Shown: positions 56,470-64,000 of the stretch, piece by piece
Layout: each line of letters begins with the position of its first letter
Numbering within the stretch: position 1 is the first letter of the stretch
From: Streptococcus downei MFe28
GTDB lineage: Bacteria; Bacillota; Bacilli; Lactobacillales; Streptococcaceae
Reading direction: 5' to 3'
Assembly (NCBI RefSeq): GCF_900459175.1
Contig: NZ_UHFA01000002.1
Span: 1,426,001 to 1,490,000 of the forward strand
DNA: 64,000 bases
Program-made: the position numbers and the translations under genes
The notes under the pieces: model-generated
Databases searched by the model: none
Told to the model about the DNA's origin: nothing
Seen by the model: only the letters and a program-made list of their open reading frames with translations

Positions 56470-57057
56470 ATGGCGAAAGATAAACGCTCGAATAAGTGGG
56501 CTTTTCTACTCTATAAAGAAAGTGCGCCTGACAAGTATTTGGATATTCTAGAAGAGATGCACATTCCATTTGTTTTGAGCCCTTGGCATGACAAAGATGT
56601 CAATAAAGAGACTGGGGAATTTAAAAAAGCTCACAAGCATGGTGCTCTATTTTTTGATTCTCTAAAGAGCTACTCTCAAGTTTCTGACTTACTGACTAGT
56701 AAGTTAAACACACCAGCCCACGTAGAAATTGTCATGAGCCCTAAAGGGATGTACGACTATTTTATACATGCGGAGAATCCTGAAAAGACTCGTTACAATA
56801 TTGAAGACATTGAATCGGGTTGTGGCTTTGAGTTAGATAAGTTCCTAATTGAAAATAATAGTGATAAATTTCTTTCAACGGTCATTGACATTATTGAAGA
56901 ACATAACTTCACTGAATTTAACAGCCTCGTTAGATATGCTCGCAAAGAAGACATCGTACTACTAAATCTCATAGTCAATAAGACCTACTTCTTTGCCAAG
57001 TATCTTGATTCACGCAGACACAGTAATAATAAAGAAAGGAAATATAATGAACGCTAA
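56470..57057 (+). CDS. rep: rolling-circle replication initiator (Rep_2, pMV158 RepB-like)
   Basis: 195 residues. HUH endonuclease: VLSPWHDKD (metal Asp region, 36-43), KKAHKHGALFF with His55 and His57, and the nucleophile Tyr in MSPKGMYDYFIHAENPEK (Tyr95 or 97). C-terminal part helical and basic, for binding near the origin. It should nick the hairpin at 56369-56377. May also act in mobilisation. Overlaps the next gene by 11 bp. Confidence 0.88.
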   Translation: MAKDKRSNKWAFLLYKESAPDKYLDILEEMHIPFVLSPWHDKDVNKETGEFKKAHKHGALFFDSLKSYSQVSDLLTSKLNTPAHVEIVMSPKGMYDYFIHAENPEKTRYNIEDIESGCGFELDKFLIENNSDKFLSTVIDIIEEHNFTEFNSLVRYARKEDIVLLNLIVNKTYFFAKYLDSRRHSNNKERKYNER

Positions 57058-57238
57058 AACTGTAAATTATAACAACTTGATGGAATTAGGTTTTCTAAAA
57101 GCTACTGCTCAACAAATCATTCGACAAACAAAATTAAAAATGGTACAACAAGGCTATACTATTTATAATAATAGGAGGTTAGGAAGTGTTCCTATTTCTG
57201 CTGTAGAGGATATTCTTGGCTTTAAGTTACTCGACTAG
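57047..57238 (+). CDS. DUF3173 excisionase-like protein
   Basis: 63 residues, begins MNAKTVNYNNLMELGFLKAT and has QQIIRQTKLKMVQQGYTIYN. DUF3173 proteins sit directly before tyrosine integrases in streptococcal elements and are taken as recombination directionality factors. ATG at 57047 is the one giving the family N-terminus; AAAGGAAA precedes it. Confidence 0.82.
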   Translation: MNAKTVNYNNLMELGFLKATAQQIIRQTKLKMVQQGYTIYNNRRLGSVPISAVEDILGFKLLD

Positions 57239-57251
57239 AAAGTGGTGACTT

Positions 57252-58460
57252 ATGGCAAAAACAAATTTTCAAGATGTCTACGTTGATAATAAAGGACAGT
57301 TCTATTATGAAGTCAGCTTAGGAAACGACAAAATTACTGGAAAGCGTATCAAGAAGAAATCTCGTAAAGATGCGAACGGCAAGAAGTTTACCTCAGCAAA
57401 GGAAGCTTATACTGAAGCTATTAGAATCAAGAATGACTATTTACAATCACAGGGTTATTCAAATTATAATATGACTTATGAGCAGTTTATGAATACTACT
57501 TATCTGCCATATTATAAATCAGAGGTTACTGAGCACACCTACTCTACTCGTCACCCCTCATTAAATATTATTATTAAACGCTTTGGCAAGAAAAAGTTAA
57601 AAGATATTTCTATCAGAGATGTCCAAAATTTTAGAACATGGTTACTATCTGAAAAAGGTGCTAACTACTCTAATGCTTATGCTAGTTTGACATTTGGTAC
57701 ATTTAGAAAATCTCTTGATTTTGCGGTTGATATGCAATATCTTGATAGTAATGTTTCAATGAAAATCAAAGCCATTCCTAAAGGAAAGACTGCCATTGAA
57801 TATTGGACAAAAGAAGATTTTGAGAAAATCATTAGTACTATCTGTATATCTGATTTTTATGAACACCTTTGCTTTGTGATGTTATGGTTATACTTCTGTA
57901 CTGGCTTACGAGTAAATGAGGGCACTGCTCTATGGTGGAATGATATTGACTTATCTAAAAAAGAGTTACGTGTTAGTCATATGCTAATCGCTAAAACTAA
58001 GACTGATTGGGTTAGACAAAATAGAACCAAAACAGATGCTGGGCTAAGAATTATTTCATTAGATGATGATACCGTAGAGATATTGAGGGAATGGAAAAAA
58101 CGGCAATCAAAACTAGTAAAAACAAATTTTGTTTTAAGCTATGACGGTAACCCTATGATTAAATCTACTATTTCACGTATTATCAAGCGGTACGCTAAAC
58201 TAGCTGATGTTCCACCAATACAAGCTAAGGGATTAAGACATTCACATGCCTCTTATCTCATTAATGAGTTAAATGCTTCAGTTTTGATTGTCTCAAAAAG
58301 ACTAGGTCACTCCTCTCCAGAGATTACATTAAAGCACTACGCTCATCTCTGGTCTGGTGTTGATAAGGAATTAGCAAGTGAAATGGCCGGACTCATTCGA
58401 ATTAAACATGCGGACAAAACGAGAATTCACTTTAATGGGAACCAAGCATTATTGAGATAG
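57252..58460 (+). CDS. int: site-specific tyrosine integrase
   Basis: 402 residues. N-terminal AP2-like arm-binding domain (DNKGQFYYEVSLGNDKITGK), SAM-like core-binding domain, catalytic domain with Arg in YFCTGLRVNEGTALWW, HSHASYLINE (His, preceded by GLR Arg) and LGHSSPEITLKHYAHLW with the Tyr nucleophile. Its stop merges with the right arm repeats. Recombines the 3' end of guaA. Confidence 0.95.
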   Translation: MAKTNFQDVYVDNKGQFYYEVSLGNDKITGKRIKKKSRKDANGKKFTSAKEAYTEAIRIKNDYLQSQGYSNYNMTYEQFMNTTYLPYYKSEVTEHTYSTRHPSLNIIIKRFGKKKLKDISIRDVQNFRTWLLSEKGANYSNAYASLTFGTFRKSLDFAVDMQYLDSNVSMKIKAIPKGKTAIEYWTKEDFEKIISTICISDFYEHLCFVMLWLYFCTGLRVNEGTALWWNDIDLSKKELRVSHMLIAKTKTDWVRQNRTKTDAGLRIISLDDDTVEILREWKKRQSKLVKTNFVLSYDGNPMIKSTISRIIKRYAKLADVPPIQAKGLRHSHASYLINELNASVLIVSKRLGHSSPEITLKHYAHLWSGVDKELASEMAGLIRIKHADKTRIHFNGNQALLR

Positions 58461-58480
58461 TCTCCAAAATTGTCTCCAAG
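58460..58480. repeat. paired arm-type repeats, right end
   Basis: GTCTCCAAA (58460-58468) and GTCTCCAAG (58472-58480), spaced 12 bp; the counterpart of 48984-49003. Confidence 0.6.
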
Positions 58481-58537
58481 GAAAACTTAATCAGCTAAAA
58501 ATACTGTTATATCAACGATTATGAGTACTTTTGTTAT

Positions 58538-58553
58538 CGTTGAGTGGGAATAA
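58538..58553 (+). repeat. attR core of the guaA element
   Basis: CGTTGAGTGGGAATAA, identical to 48877-48892. Confidence 0.88.
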
Positions 58554-58564
58554 AGTTTATACTT

Positions 58565-58601
58565 AAAAAACGCATGAAATCAAGTGTTTCTGCGTTTTTT
58601 T
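58565..58601 (+). terminator. likely original guaA terminator, now beyond the element
   Basis: AAAAAACGCA pairs with TGCGTTTTTT, with an inner GAAA/TTTC. It starts 12 bp after attR, where the guaA terminator would be in an empty site. Confidence 0.65.
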
Positions 58602-58693
58602 CATTGTTTTATGGACAAAATAATTATTCATTTCTAAAGATAATAGCTATAGCAATCATAGATTTTCCTTCAACTAAGTATCTGCCTCCAAAA

Positions 58694-59686
58694 TTACAGA
58701 GCACCGACGACCTTGTGAGGGAGGTATTTTTTGTCCAGATAGTCCATGTCTTCTTGGGTCAAATGGACGTCAAAGGCACCCATAAAGTCATCCAGATATT
58801 TTTCCTTGGTGACACCGACGATAGGTGAATGCACGCCCTTTTGCCAGGGCCAGACTAGAGCAACTTGGGTTCGGCTGACGCCATATTTTTCGGCGACTTC
58901 TGCTACTCTTTGGACGATGGCCATGTCCTGTGCTTCTGTGCTATCGTATTTACTTTTAGCTGTGGTATCGGTCTTACTGCGGGCTGTATCTGCCGTCCAG
59001 TCCCGAACGACCCGACCAGAAGCTAGAGGACTGTAAGGAGCCAGGCCGACACCTGTTTCCTGGCAGAAGGGAATCATTTCCCGCTCTTCCTCGCGATAAA
59101 GGAGGTTATAGTGGTTTTGCATGACAGAAAACTTAGCCCAGCCGTACTGTTCAGCCACATACTGAGCCTTTTGGAACTGCCAGGTATACATGGCGGAAGC
59201 TCCCAGATAGCGGACCTTACCACTTCTGACCAAATCATTGAGGGCAGTCATGGTTTCTTCAATCGGTGTATTGTAGTCCCAGCGGCGGATATAGAGGATA
59301 TCGATGTAATCCGTCCCCAGTCGCTCCAGACTGCGGTTGACCTGATGGAAGATATCCTTGCGCGAGAGATCGTGATTATTGGGCCGTTTTTCACCATTGG
59401 GTAAATCGCTAAAATAGCACTTGGTTGCCAAAACAATGTCCTCGCGATTATCAAAATCCTTGAGCGCCCGACCCAGGTATTCTTCGCTGGTCCCAGCCGC
59501 ATAGCTATTAACCGTATCAAAGAAATTAATGCCCAAATCCAGAGCCTTCTTGATGATGACACGGCTCTTCTCCTCGTCTAAAAGCCAGCCAGAATGAAAG
59601 CCAAGACTGGCATCGCCAAAGCTCATGCAACCCAGACAGAGCTTGGATACTTCCAGACCTGTTTGACCTAATTTTACATATTCCAT
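58694..59686 (-). CDS. aldo/keto reductase with altered catalytic His
   Basis: 330 residues. AKR barrel, NADPH-dependent. Catalytic Asp57 (NFFDTVNSY), Tyr62 and Lys89 (LATKCYF) are kept, but the family His in IDxYxxHRWD is Arg134 here (IDILYIRRWD). GASAMYTWQFQKAQ and the cofactor loop APYSPLASGRV are normal. The change may weaken carbonyl reduction or shift the substrate. Frame otherwise intact, with normal length. Confidence 0.9.
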   Translation of the reverse strand: MEYVKLGQTGLEVSKLCLGCMSFGDASLGFHSGWLLDEEKSRVIIKKALDLGINFFDTVNSYAAGTSEEYLGRALKDFDNREDIVLATKCYFSDLPNGEKRPNNHDLSRKDIFHQVNRSLERLGTDYIDILYIRRWDYNTPIEETMTALNDLVRSGKVRYLGASAMYTWQFQKAQYVAEQYGWAKFSVMQNHYNLLYREEEREMIPFCQETGVGLAPYSPLASGRVVRDWTADTARSKTDTTAKSKYDSTEAQDMAIVQRVAEVAEKYGVSRTQVALVWPWQKGVHSPIVGVTKEKYLDDFMGAFDVHLTQEDMDYLDKKYLPHKVVGAL

Positions 59687-59824
59687 AAGGTAGTCCTTTC
59701 TATCGTAAAGAGACTTGGTAAAGTTAACAATTAAAATTAACTAAGTCCAAGTCCTTTTTGAATGCCCTTTCATTTTACGCCCATGACCCCCTCTCAGGTC
59801 AAGCGAAAAATGGATTTTGGAGAT

Positions 59825-59853
59825 AAAAAAGAGGTCAAGCCCTTCATGGACCT
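59825..59853 (-). terminator. terminator of the broken oxidoreductase
   Basis: Reverse strand AGGTC pairs with GACCT, followed by CTTTTTT. Confidence 0.55.
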
Positions 59854-59864
59854 AACCTTATTTG

Positions 59865-60821
59865 TTAATCTTCGTTGAGAACGATAACCTTACCAAAGCC
59901 AGCTTGGCTTTCCAAGTACTGGTGGGCCTGGACAATTTGCTCCAGTCTAAAGACTTTTTCTGGACTGGTGTCTACATTGAACTCTTGGACAAAATCTATG
60001 AGCTCTTGCAATTTGGTTCCAGAAGCATTGCCCGAATAAAAAGTGGTCAGGAAGGTGTTTTCCTGCTGAACCATTATGGGGTCGTAATCCTCTAAGTACC
60101 AACGACCTCCCAATTGCCCTAGGGAGCAAACAATGCCTCCTTCTCTCGTATGGGCAAAGCTATCCTTGATGGTGGCAGGACCGATTAATTCTAAAACCTT
60201 ATCAAAGGCATCGTCAGTCTGCAGCTGGCCAGCCTTATCCTCGATAACCTGGTCAAAACCAGCCTGCAAGACTTGGTCAGACTTGGCTAGATTTCTAGTG
60301 GAACCAGTGACCTGGGCCTTGGGAAATTTGGCCTTAACCAGCCTCAAGAAGGCTAGACCAACGCCACTTGTGGCAGCCCGAACTAAAATCTTATCTCTTT
60401 CTTCTAGCTTGAGGTTCTTGAAGGCCCCAAATGCCGTATAGTAGGTCTCAGGCAGGGCCACCAATTTCTCTAAAGACAGCTTGGTCTCAACAGGATAAAT
60501 CTGTTCATTGGGTAAGAGAGCATACTGGGCGTAGGAGCCATCATAGTTACGCCTGATCTCACCCATGATGGAAATAATCCGCTGACCGACCGCCAGTTTT
60601 TCATTGGTTGACTGGACGACTTAACCGACACATTCAATCCCTAAAATTCTAGGAAAGGAGACGCTGGGTGAAAGCCCTTGCCTGGTGAAAATTTCTGAGT
60701 GGTTGATGCCAAAGCCCAGGACCTTGACCAGACTCTAACCTGGCTTAACCTTGGGAAGAGGGCGATCTTCCAAGATTAATAGTTCAGGACCGCCTGTTTG
60801 ATAGACGACAACTGCTTTTAT
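59865..60821 (-). pseudogene. quinone oxidoreductase (MDR family), start codon and two codons lost
   Basis: The reading runs in one frame: KAVVVYQTGGPELLILEDRP, TAG, SLVKVLGFGINHSEIFTRQG, a GIECVG-stop (TAA)-VVQSTNEKLAVGQRII segment, then an open part from ATG 60566 with ILVRAATSGVGLAFLRLVKA (NADPH fold). The start is ATA where ATG is expected (60819-60821), and TAG probably replaces TGG. All three changes fit G:C to A:T transitions. Only the last 233 codons are open. Confidence 0.85.
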
Positions 60822-61017
60822 GGCTTACTCCTTCTCTTTAGCCTCACTTACTTCTCCACTTTTTCTGCCAAGCAACCCCTGTCAGGTCCAGATCAAGCTA
60901 GTTCCTCTTAAAAATCAACTTATGACTGGAGGACTCTTATTTTTACTAGTTCATGGTAGGCTCCATCAGCTGACCTACCACACTCAGACAGGGCGTGCTT
61001 TCCGCAGGACTTAACAG

Positions 61018-62430
61018 TTATCCAATCGAACCTTCCATTTCAAAGGAGATGAGTTGGTTGAGTTCGACCGCGTATTCCATTGGTAGCTCCTTTGCAAAAG
61101 GCTCAATAAAGCCCATGACGATTTTTTCAGTAGCTTCGCTCTCGGTCAGACCCCGACTCATGAGATAGAAGAGTTGTTCTTCTGAAATCTTGGAAACCTT
61201 GGCCTCATGTTCCAGAGCTACGGACGAATTGTGGATCTCATTGAAGGGAACCGTGTCCGATGAAGAGAGGTCATCCATAAGGATGGTGTCGCATTCCACG
61301 TGGCTGAGGGAGTGCTTGGCCTCCTCCTTAAAGGTGACCTGACCCCGATAGTCAACCCTACCGCCACCCTTGGCCAGAGACTTGGAAATAATGGAGGACT
61401 TGGTATGGGGAGCTGAGTGAATCATCTTGGCCCCAGTATCTTGGTCCTGACCAGCCCCAGCAAAGGCGATGGTCAACATAGTTCCTGTCGCACCTTCACC
61501 ATCCAAGTAGATAGCTGGGTACTTCATGGTCGTCTTGGAGCCGATATTGCCATCAATCCACTCGACCGTGGCATTCTTCTTGGCTGTGGCTCGCTTGGTA
61601 ACTAGGTTATAGACATTGTCGGACCAATTTTGAATAGTGGTGTAGCGGATATGAGCCCCTTCTAGGGCAAAAACCTCAACGACCGCAGCATGGAGACTGT
61701 TGGTGGTGTAGGTGGGGGCTGTACAGCCTTCGACATAGTGCATGGAAGCCCCTTCATCAACGATAATCAGGGTCCGCTCAAACTGACCGGTATTTTCATT
61801 GTTGATGCGCAGATAAAGTTGCAGAGGCACTTCCACTTCCACACCCTTGGGAATATAGATGAAGGTACCACCAGACCAAACAGCTGAATTGAGGGCAGCC
61901 AGTTTATTATCTGTCGGTGGAACCAACTTGGCAAAATACTGTTTGAAAAGGTCGGGATATTCTTGTAAACCACTATCAATATCAGTGAAAATAATTCCCT
62001 CTTTTTCAAATTCCTTTTTCATGTTGTGGTAGACCGCTTCTGACTCGTATTGGGCCACGGTCCCTGCCAGATAGGATTGCTCGGCCTCTGGAACCCCCAG
62101 TCGCTCAAAGGTCTCCTTGACCTTGTCAGGAACGTCATCCCAGTCTCGAGCCGGTGTCTCCGAGACCTTCTGATAGTAAACCACATCATCGAAATTCAAT
62201 TCAGACAAGTCTGGCCCCCACTTGGGCATGGACATGTCATTGAAATTCTTCAAGGCCTTAAGACGGAAGTCCAGCATCCAGTCAGGCTCATTCTTCTTGG
62301 CCGAAATTTGCCGAACGACCTCCTCGCTCAGACCCTTCCCAGTCGTAAAGACAGGATTCATCTCTACATGAAAGTTGGTATCCTGCTGGTTTTGACCAAG
62401 CTCTATATCTTTATTTGGAGTATCTGTCAT
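61018..62430 (-). CDS. sufB: Fe-S cluster assembly scaffold SufB
   Basis: 470 residues, full length. Core of the SufBCD scaffold: [95 protein letters not shown] with AAAGG about 9 nt upstream is the start. In most streptococci it closes a sufCDSUB operon; here the gene upstream on the same strand is leuC with a terminator between, so sufB stands alone. Confidence 0.95.
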   Translation of the reverse strand: MTDTPNKDIELGQNQQDTNFHVEMNPVFTTGKGLSEEVVRQISAKKNEPDWMLDFRLKALKNFNDMSMPKWGPDLSELNFDDVVYYQKVSETPARDWDDVPDKVKETFERLGVPEAEQSYLAGTVAQYESEAVYHNMKKEFEKEGIIFTDIDSGLQEYPDLFKQYFAKLVPPTDNKLAALNSAVWSGGTFIYIPKGVEVEVPLQLYLRINNENTGQFERTLIIVDEGASMHYVEGCTAPTYTTNSLHAAVVEVFALEGAHIRYTTIQNWSDNVYNLVTKRATAKKNATVEWIDGNIGSKTTMKYPAIYLDGEGATGTMLTIAFAGAGQDQDTGAKMIHSAPHTKSSIISKSLAKGGGRVDYRGQVTFKEEAKHSLSHVECDTILMDDLSSSDTVPFNEIHNSSVALEHEAKVSKISEEQLFYLMSRGLTESEATEKIVMGFIEPFAKELPMEYAVELNQLISFEMEGSIG

Positions 62431-62473
62431 AAGTTTCTTACCTTTCTTATCCTCCAGTATACTACTTCTTGGC

Positions 62474-62527
62474 AAAAAAATGTAGCTCCCGCTAGCGCTA
62501 TAAGGAACTAAGAGGAACCACATTTTT
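62474..62527. terminator. bidirectional terminator between leuC and sufB
   Basis: AAAAAAATGTAGCTCC pairs with GGAACCACATTTTT (one mismatch and one bulge) around a 23-nt loop. Confidence 0.6.
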
Positions 62528-62587
62528 ATTTGCGACTTTAGATATTGGTTGGCTGTTGGGCCTCTAGCCTTGTGCCGGCCAAACAGT

Positions 62588-63992
62588 TTAACAGAGCTTT
62601 GAATTTAAGCCGTCTCCAGTTGTCTCCAGTTCTGGGAGTTGGCGAATATCAACGAAGTGGCCTGCGACCGCAGCCGCGGCAGCCATGGCTGGACTACAGA
62701 GATGGGTTCTGGCTCCATAACCTTGCCGACCCTCAAAATTTCGGTTGCTGGTTGAGGCACAATGAACCCCCTCGGGAACCTGGTCAGGATTCATGCCTAG
62801 GCAGGCTGAACAGCCTGGATCTCGCCATTCAAAACCAGCCTCCAGAAAGATTTTATCCAGACCCAGCGCTTCTGCCGCCCGCTTCACAGATCTGGAACCT
62901 GGTACGACAATGGCCGTCAGGCTCTTTCCCTTGACAAAATGAGCCGCCAGGCGTAAATCTGAAAGTCTTGAATTGGTGCAGGAACCAATAAAGATATAAC
63001 CCAGGTCAATATCTTGTGCCCTTTCCTCTGGATGAACATCCATATAGTGATAGGCTCGCTGGGCATCTGGTCCCTTGATTTCAGGGAAGGGCTGGTCAAC
63101 TGGAACCCCCATTTCAGGATTGGTTCCCCAGGTTACCATGGGTGCTAACTTAGACACATCTAAGGTCAGGACCTTGTCGTAAACCGCATCTTCATCAGAG
63201 ACCAGAGTCTTCCAATCTGCAACAGCTCTTTCAAAATCTTTAGGTGCCGTTTCTCTTCCTCTGACATAGTCAAATGTCTTTTGGTCGGGATTCATCAAGC
63301 CAATCTTGCTTCCAAATTCAACCGACATATTGCAGATGGTCATCCGTTCTTCCATGGAAAGATCCGCAATGGCTGGGCCTGTGTATTCGGTCGCATAGCC
63401 AATACCAGCGTCGACGCCGTATTTGGCTATGAGGGCCAGGAAATAATCCTTAGCGAAGTCCCCTTTTGCTGGTTTGCCGATGAATTCTACCTTGAGGCGT
63501 TTGGGTTTCTTTTGCCAGATGGTCTGGGTCGCAAAGACGTGTTCGATTTCGCTGGTCCCAATCCCGAAGGCGATAGCCCCGAAAGCCCCATTGGTAGCGG
63601 TGTGCGAGTCTCCGCAGACGATAAATTTCCCTGGCTGGATCCTTCCTGTCTCAGGACCAATCATATGGACGATTCCTTGCTTTTTCAGAACCATGGTCAC
63701 AGACCTCGACTCCAAAATCTTTAACGTTTCTTGCCAGGGCATCCATTTGGTTCTTGGAAATGACATCCCTAATCGTAAAAATGTCCTTGGTAGGAACATT
63801 ATGGTCGTAGGTGGCAAAGGTTAAGTCTGGTCGTCTGAGTTTTCGGCCAGCATCGCGTAGGCCTTGGAAGGCTTGGGGAGAAGTTACTTCATGAATGTGT
63901 TGCTCATCTACGTAAAGCAACTGAGTATGTCCCTCTTCTCCCATAATCACGTGTCGATCCCAGAGTTTGTCAAAAATTGTTTGTCCACTCAT
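62588..63992 (-). pseudogene. leuC: isopropylmalate dehydratase large subunit, frameshifted
   Basis: Starts [20 protein letters not shown] and continues to ...[10 protein letters not shown], then leaves frame; the other frame carries [66 protein letters not shown]. One extra A in the five-A run at 63681-63685 (reverse strand) explains it: DHGSEKQGIVHM is restored with four A. The Fe-S Cys residues remain. leuD is not downstream, so the leucine branch seems lost or split here. Confidence 0.9.
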
Positions 63993-64000
63993 CTGTCCAC

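Larger units (their letters stand above)
48877..58553. mobile_element. integrative mobilisable element with rolling-circle replicon, guaA site
   Basis: About 9.7 kb between the two 16-bp repeats. Right part: integrase, DUF3173 protein, Rep with origin, membrane protein, FtsK/TcpA-like ATPase, a frameshifted helper and a sigma-like protein, all forward. Left part: a reverse dual-HTH protein, an IS256 relic and a forward Schlafen-like protein. By eye it is more AT-rich than the flanks. No conjugation machinery is visible, so it would need a helper to move. Confidence 0.85.

Noticed and set aside
59865..60566. Intact 233-residue oxidoreductase
   Set aside because: The upstream 255 bp continue the same frame with recognisable family sequence, two stops and a lost start; this is the tail of a pseudogene.
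1..64000. tRNA or rRNA genes
   Set aside because: No tRNA-like cloverleaf with TTCGANTC-type loops and no rRNA sequence was recognised while reading the gaps.

Overview
The window is a chromosomal segment of a low-GC Gram-positive coccus, almost certainly a Streptococcus. Supporting evidence: XerS lies next to a dif_SL-type site, and two BOX-like repeats are present. Characteristic streptococcal gene blocks occur (folC-folE-folP-folB-folK, murB-potABCD, tdk-prfA-prmC-tsaC-GNAT-glyA, ylxM-ffh, guaA beside a GntR gene), along with class II HMG-CoA reductase. I cannot fix the species. The dif_SL site at 40866-40896 places the window at the replication terminus.

Layout. 1-7.8 kb: alpha/beta hydrolase tail, HigBA-type toxin-antitoxin pair, OatA-like surface acyltransferase, mvaA (reverse), hom-thrB-rarD. 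8-11.5 kb: folate operon. 11.85-16.85 kb: murB and polyamine importer potABCD. 17-20.6 kb: a decayed stretch with two pseudogenes, a tautomerase and a MagIII-like DNA glycosylase. 20.9-30.9 kb: tdk-prfA-prmC-tsaC-GNAT-glyA, a nucleoid-associated protein, a Pmp23-like lysozyme and a heterodimeric ABC exporter. 31-37 kb: gene remnants, trmFO, an AI-2E family permease, a charged membrane protein and several structured intergenic regions. 37.2-39.6 kb: queCDEF. 39.7-43.4 kb: xerS/dif and ylxM-ffh on the reverse strand. 43.5-48.9 kb: esterase, GntR regulator, anchored beta-helix protein, guaA. 48.9-58.55 kb: an integrative element at the 3' end of guaA. 58.6-64 kb: aldo/keto reductase, a dead quinone oxidoreductase, an isolated sufB and a frameshifted leuC.

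The integrative element (48877-58553) is bounded by a 16-bp repeat, CGTTGAGTGGGAATAA, and carries a tyrosine integrase, a DUF3173 excisionase-like protein and an FtsK/TcpA-like ATPase. It also has a pMV158-type rolling-circle Rep with a matching double-strand origin: TACTACGAC displayed in the loop of a perfect hairpin. Its left half is cargo: a Schlafen/AlbA_2-type protein, an IS256-family relic and a 584-residue protein with two separate HTH domains and a large unassigned body. This cargo is the best candidate for something undescribed; a defence role is inference only.

Two themes recur. First, at least seven genes are broken by single nonsense changes or 1-nt slips. Second, five genes have a consensus-like -10 element only 6-7 nt before the ATG, which predicts leaderless mRNAs. 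No tRNA, rRNA or CRISPR array was seen.
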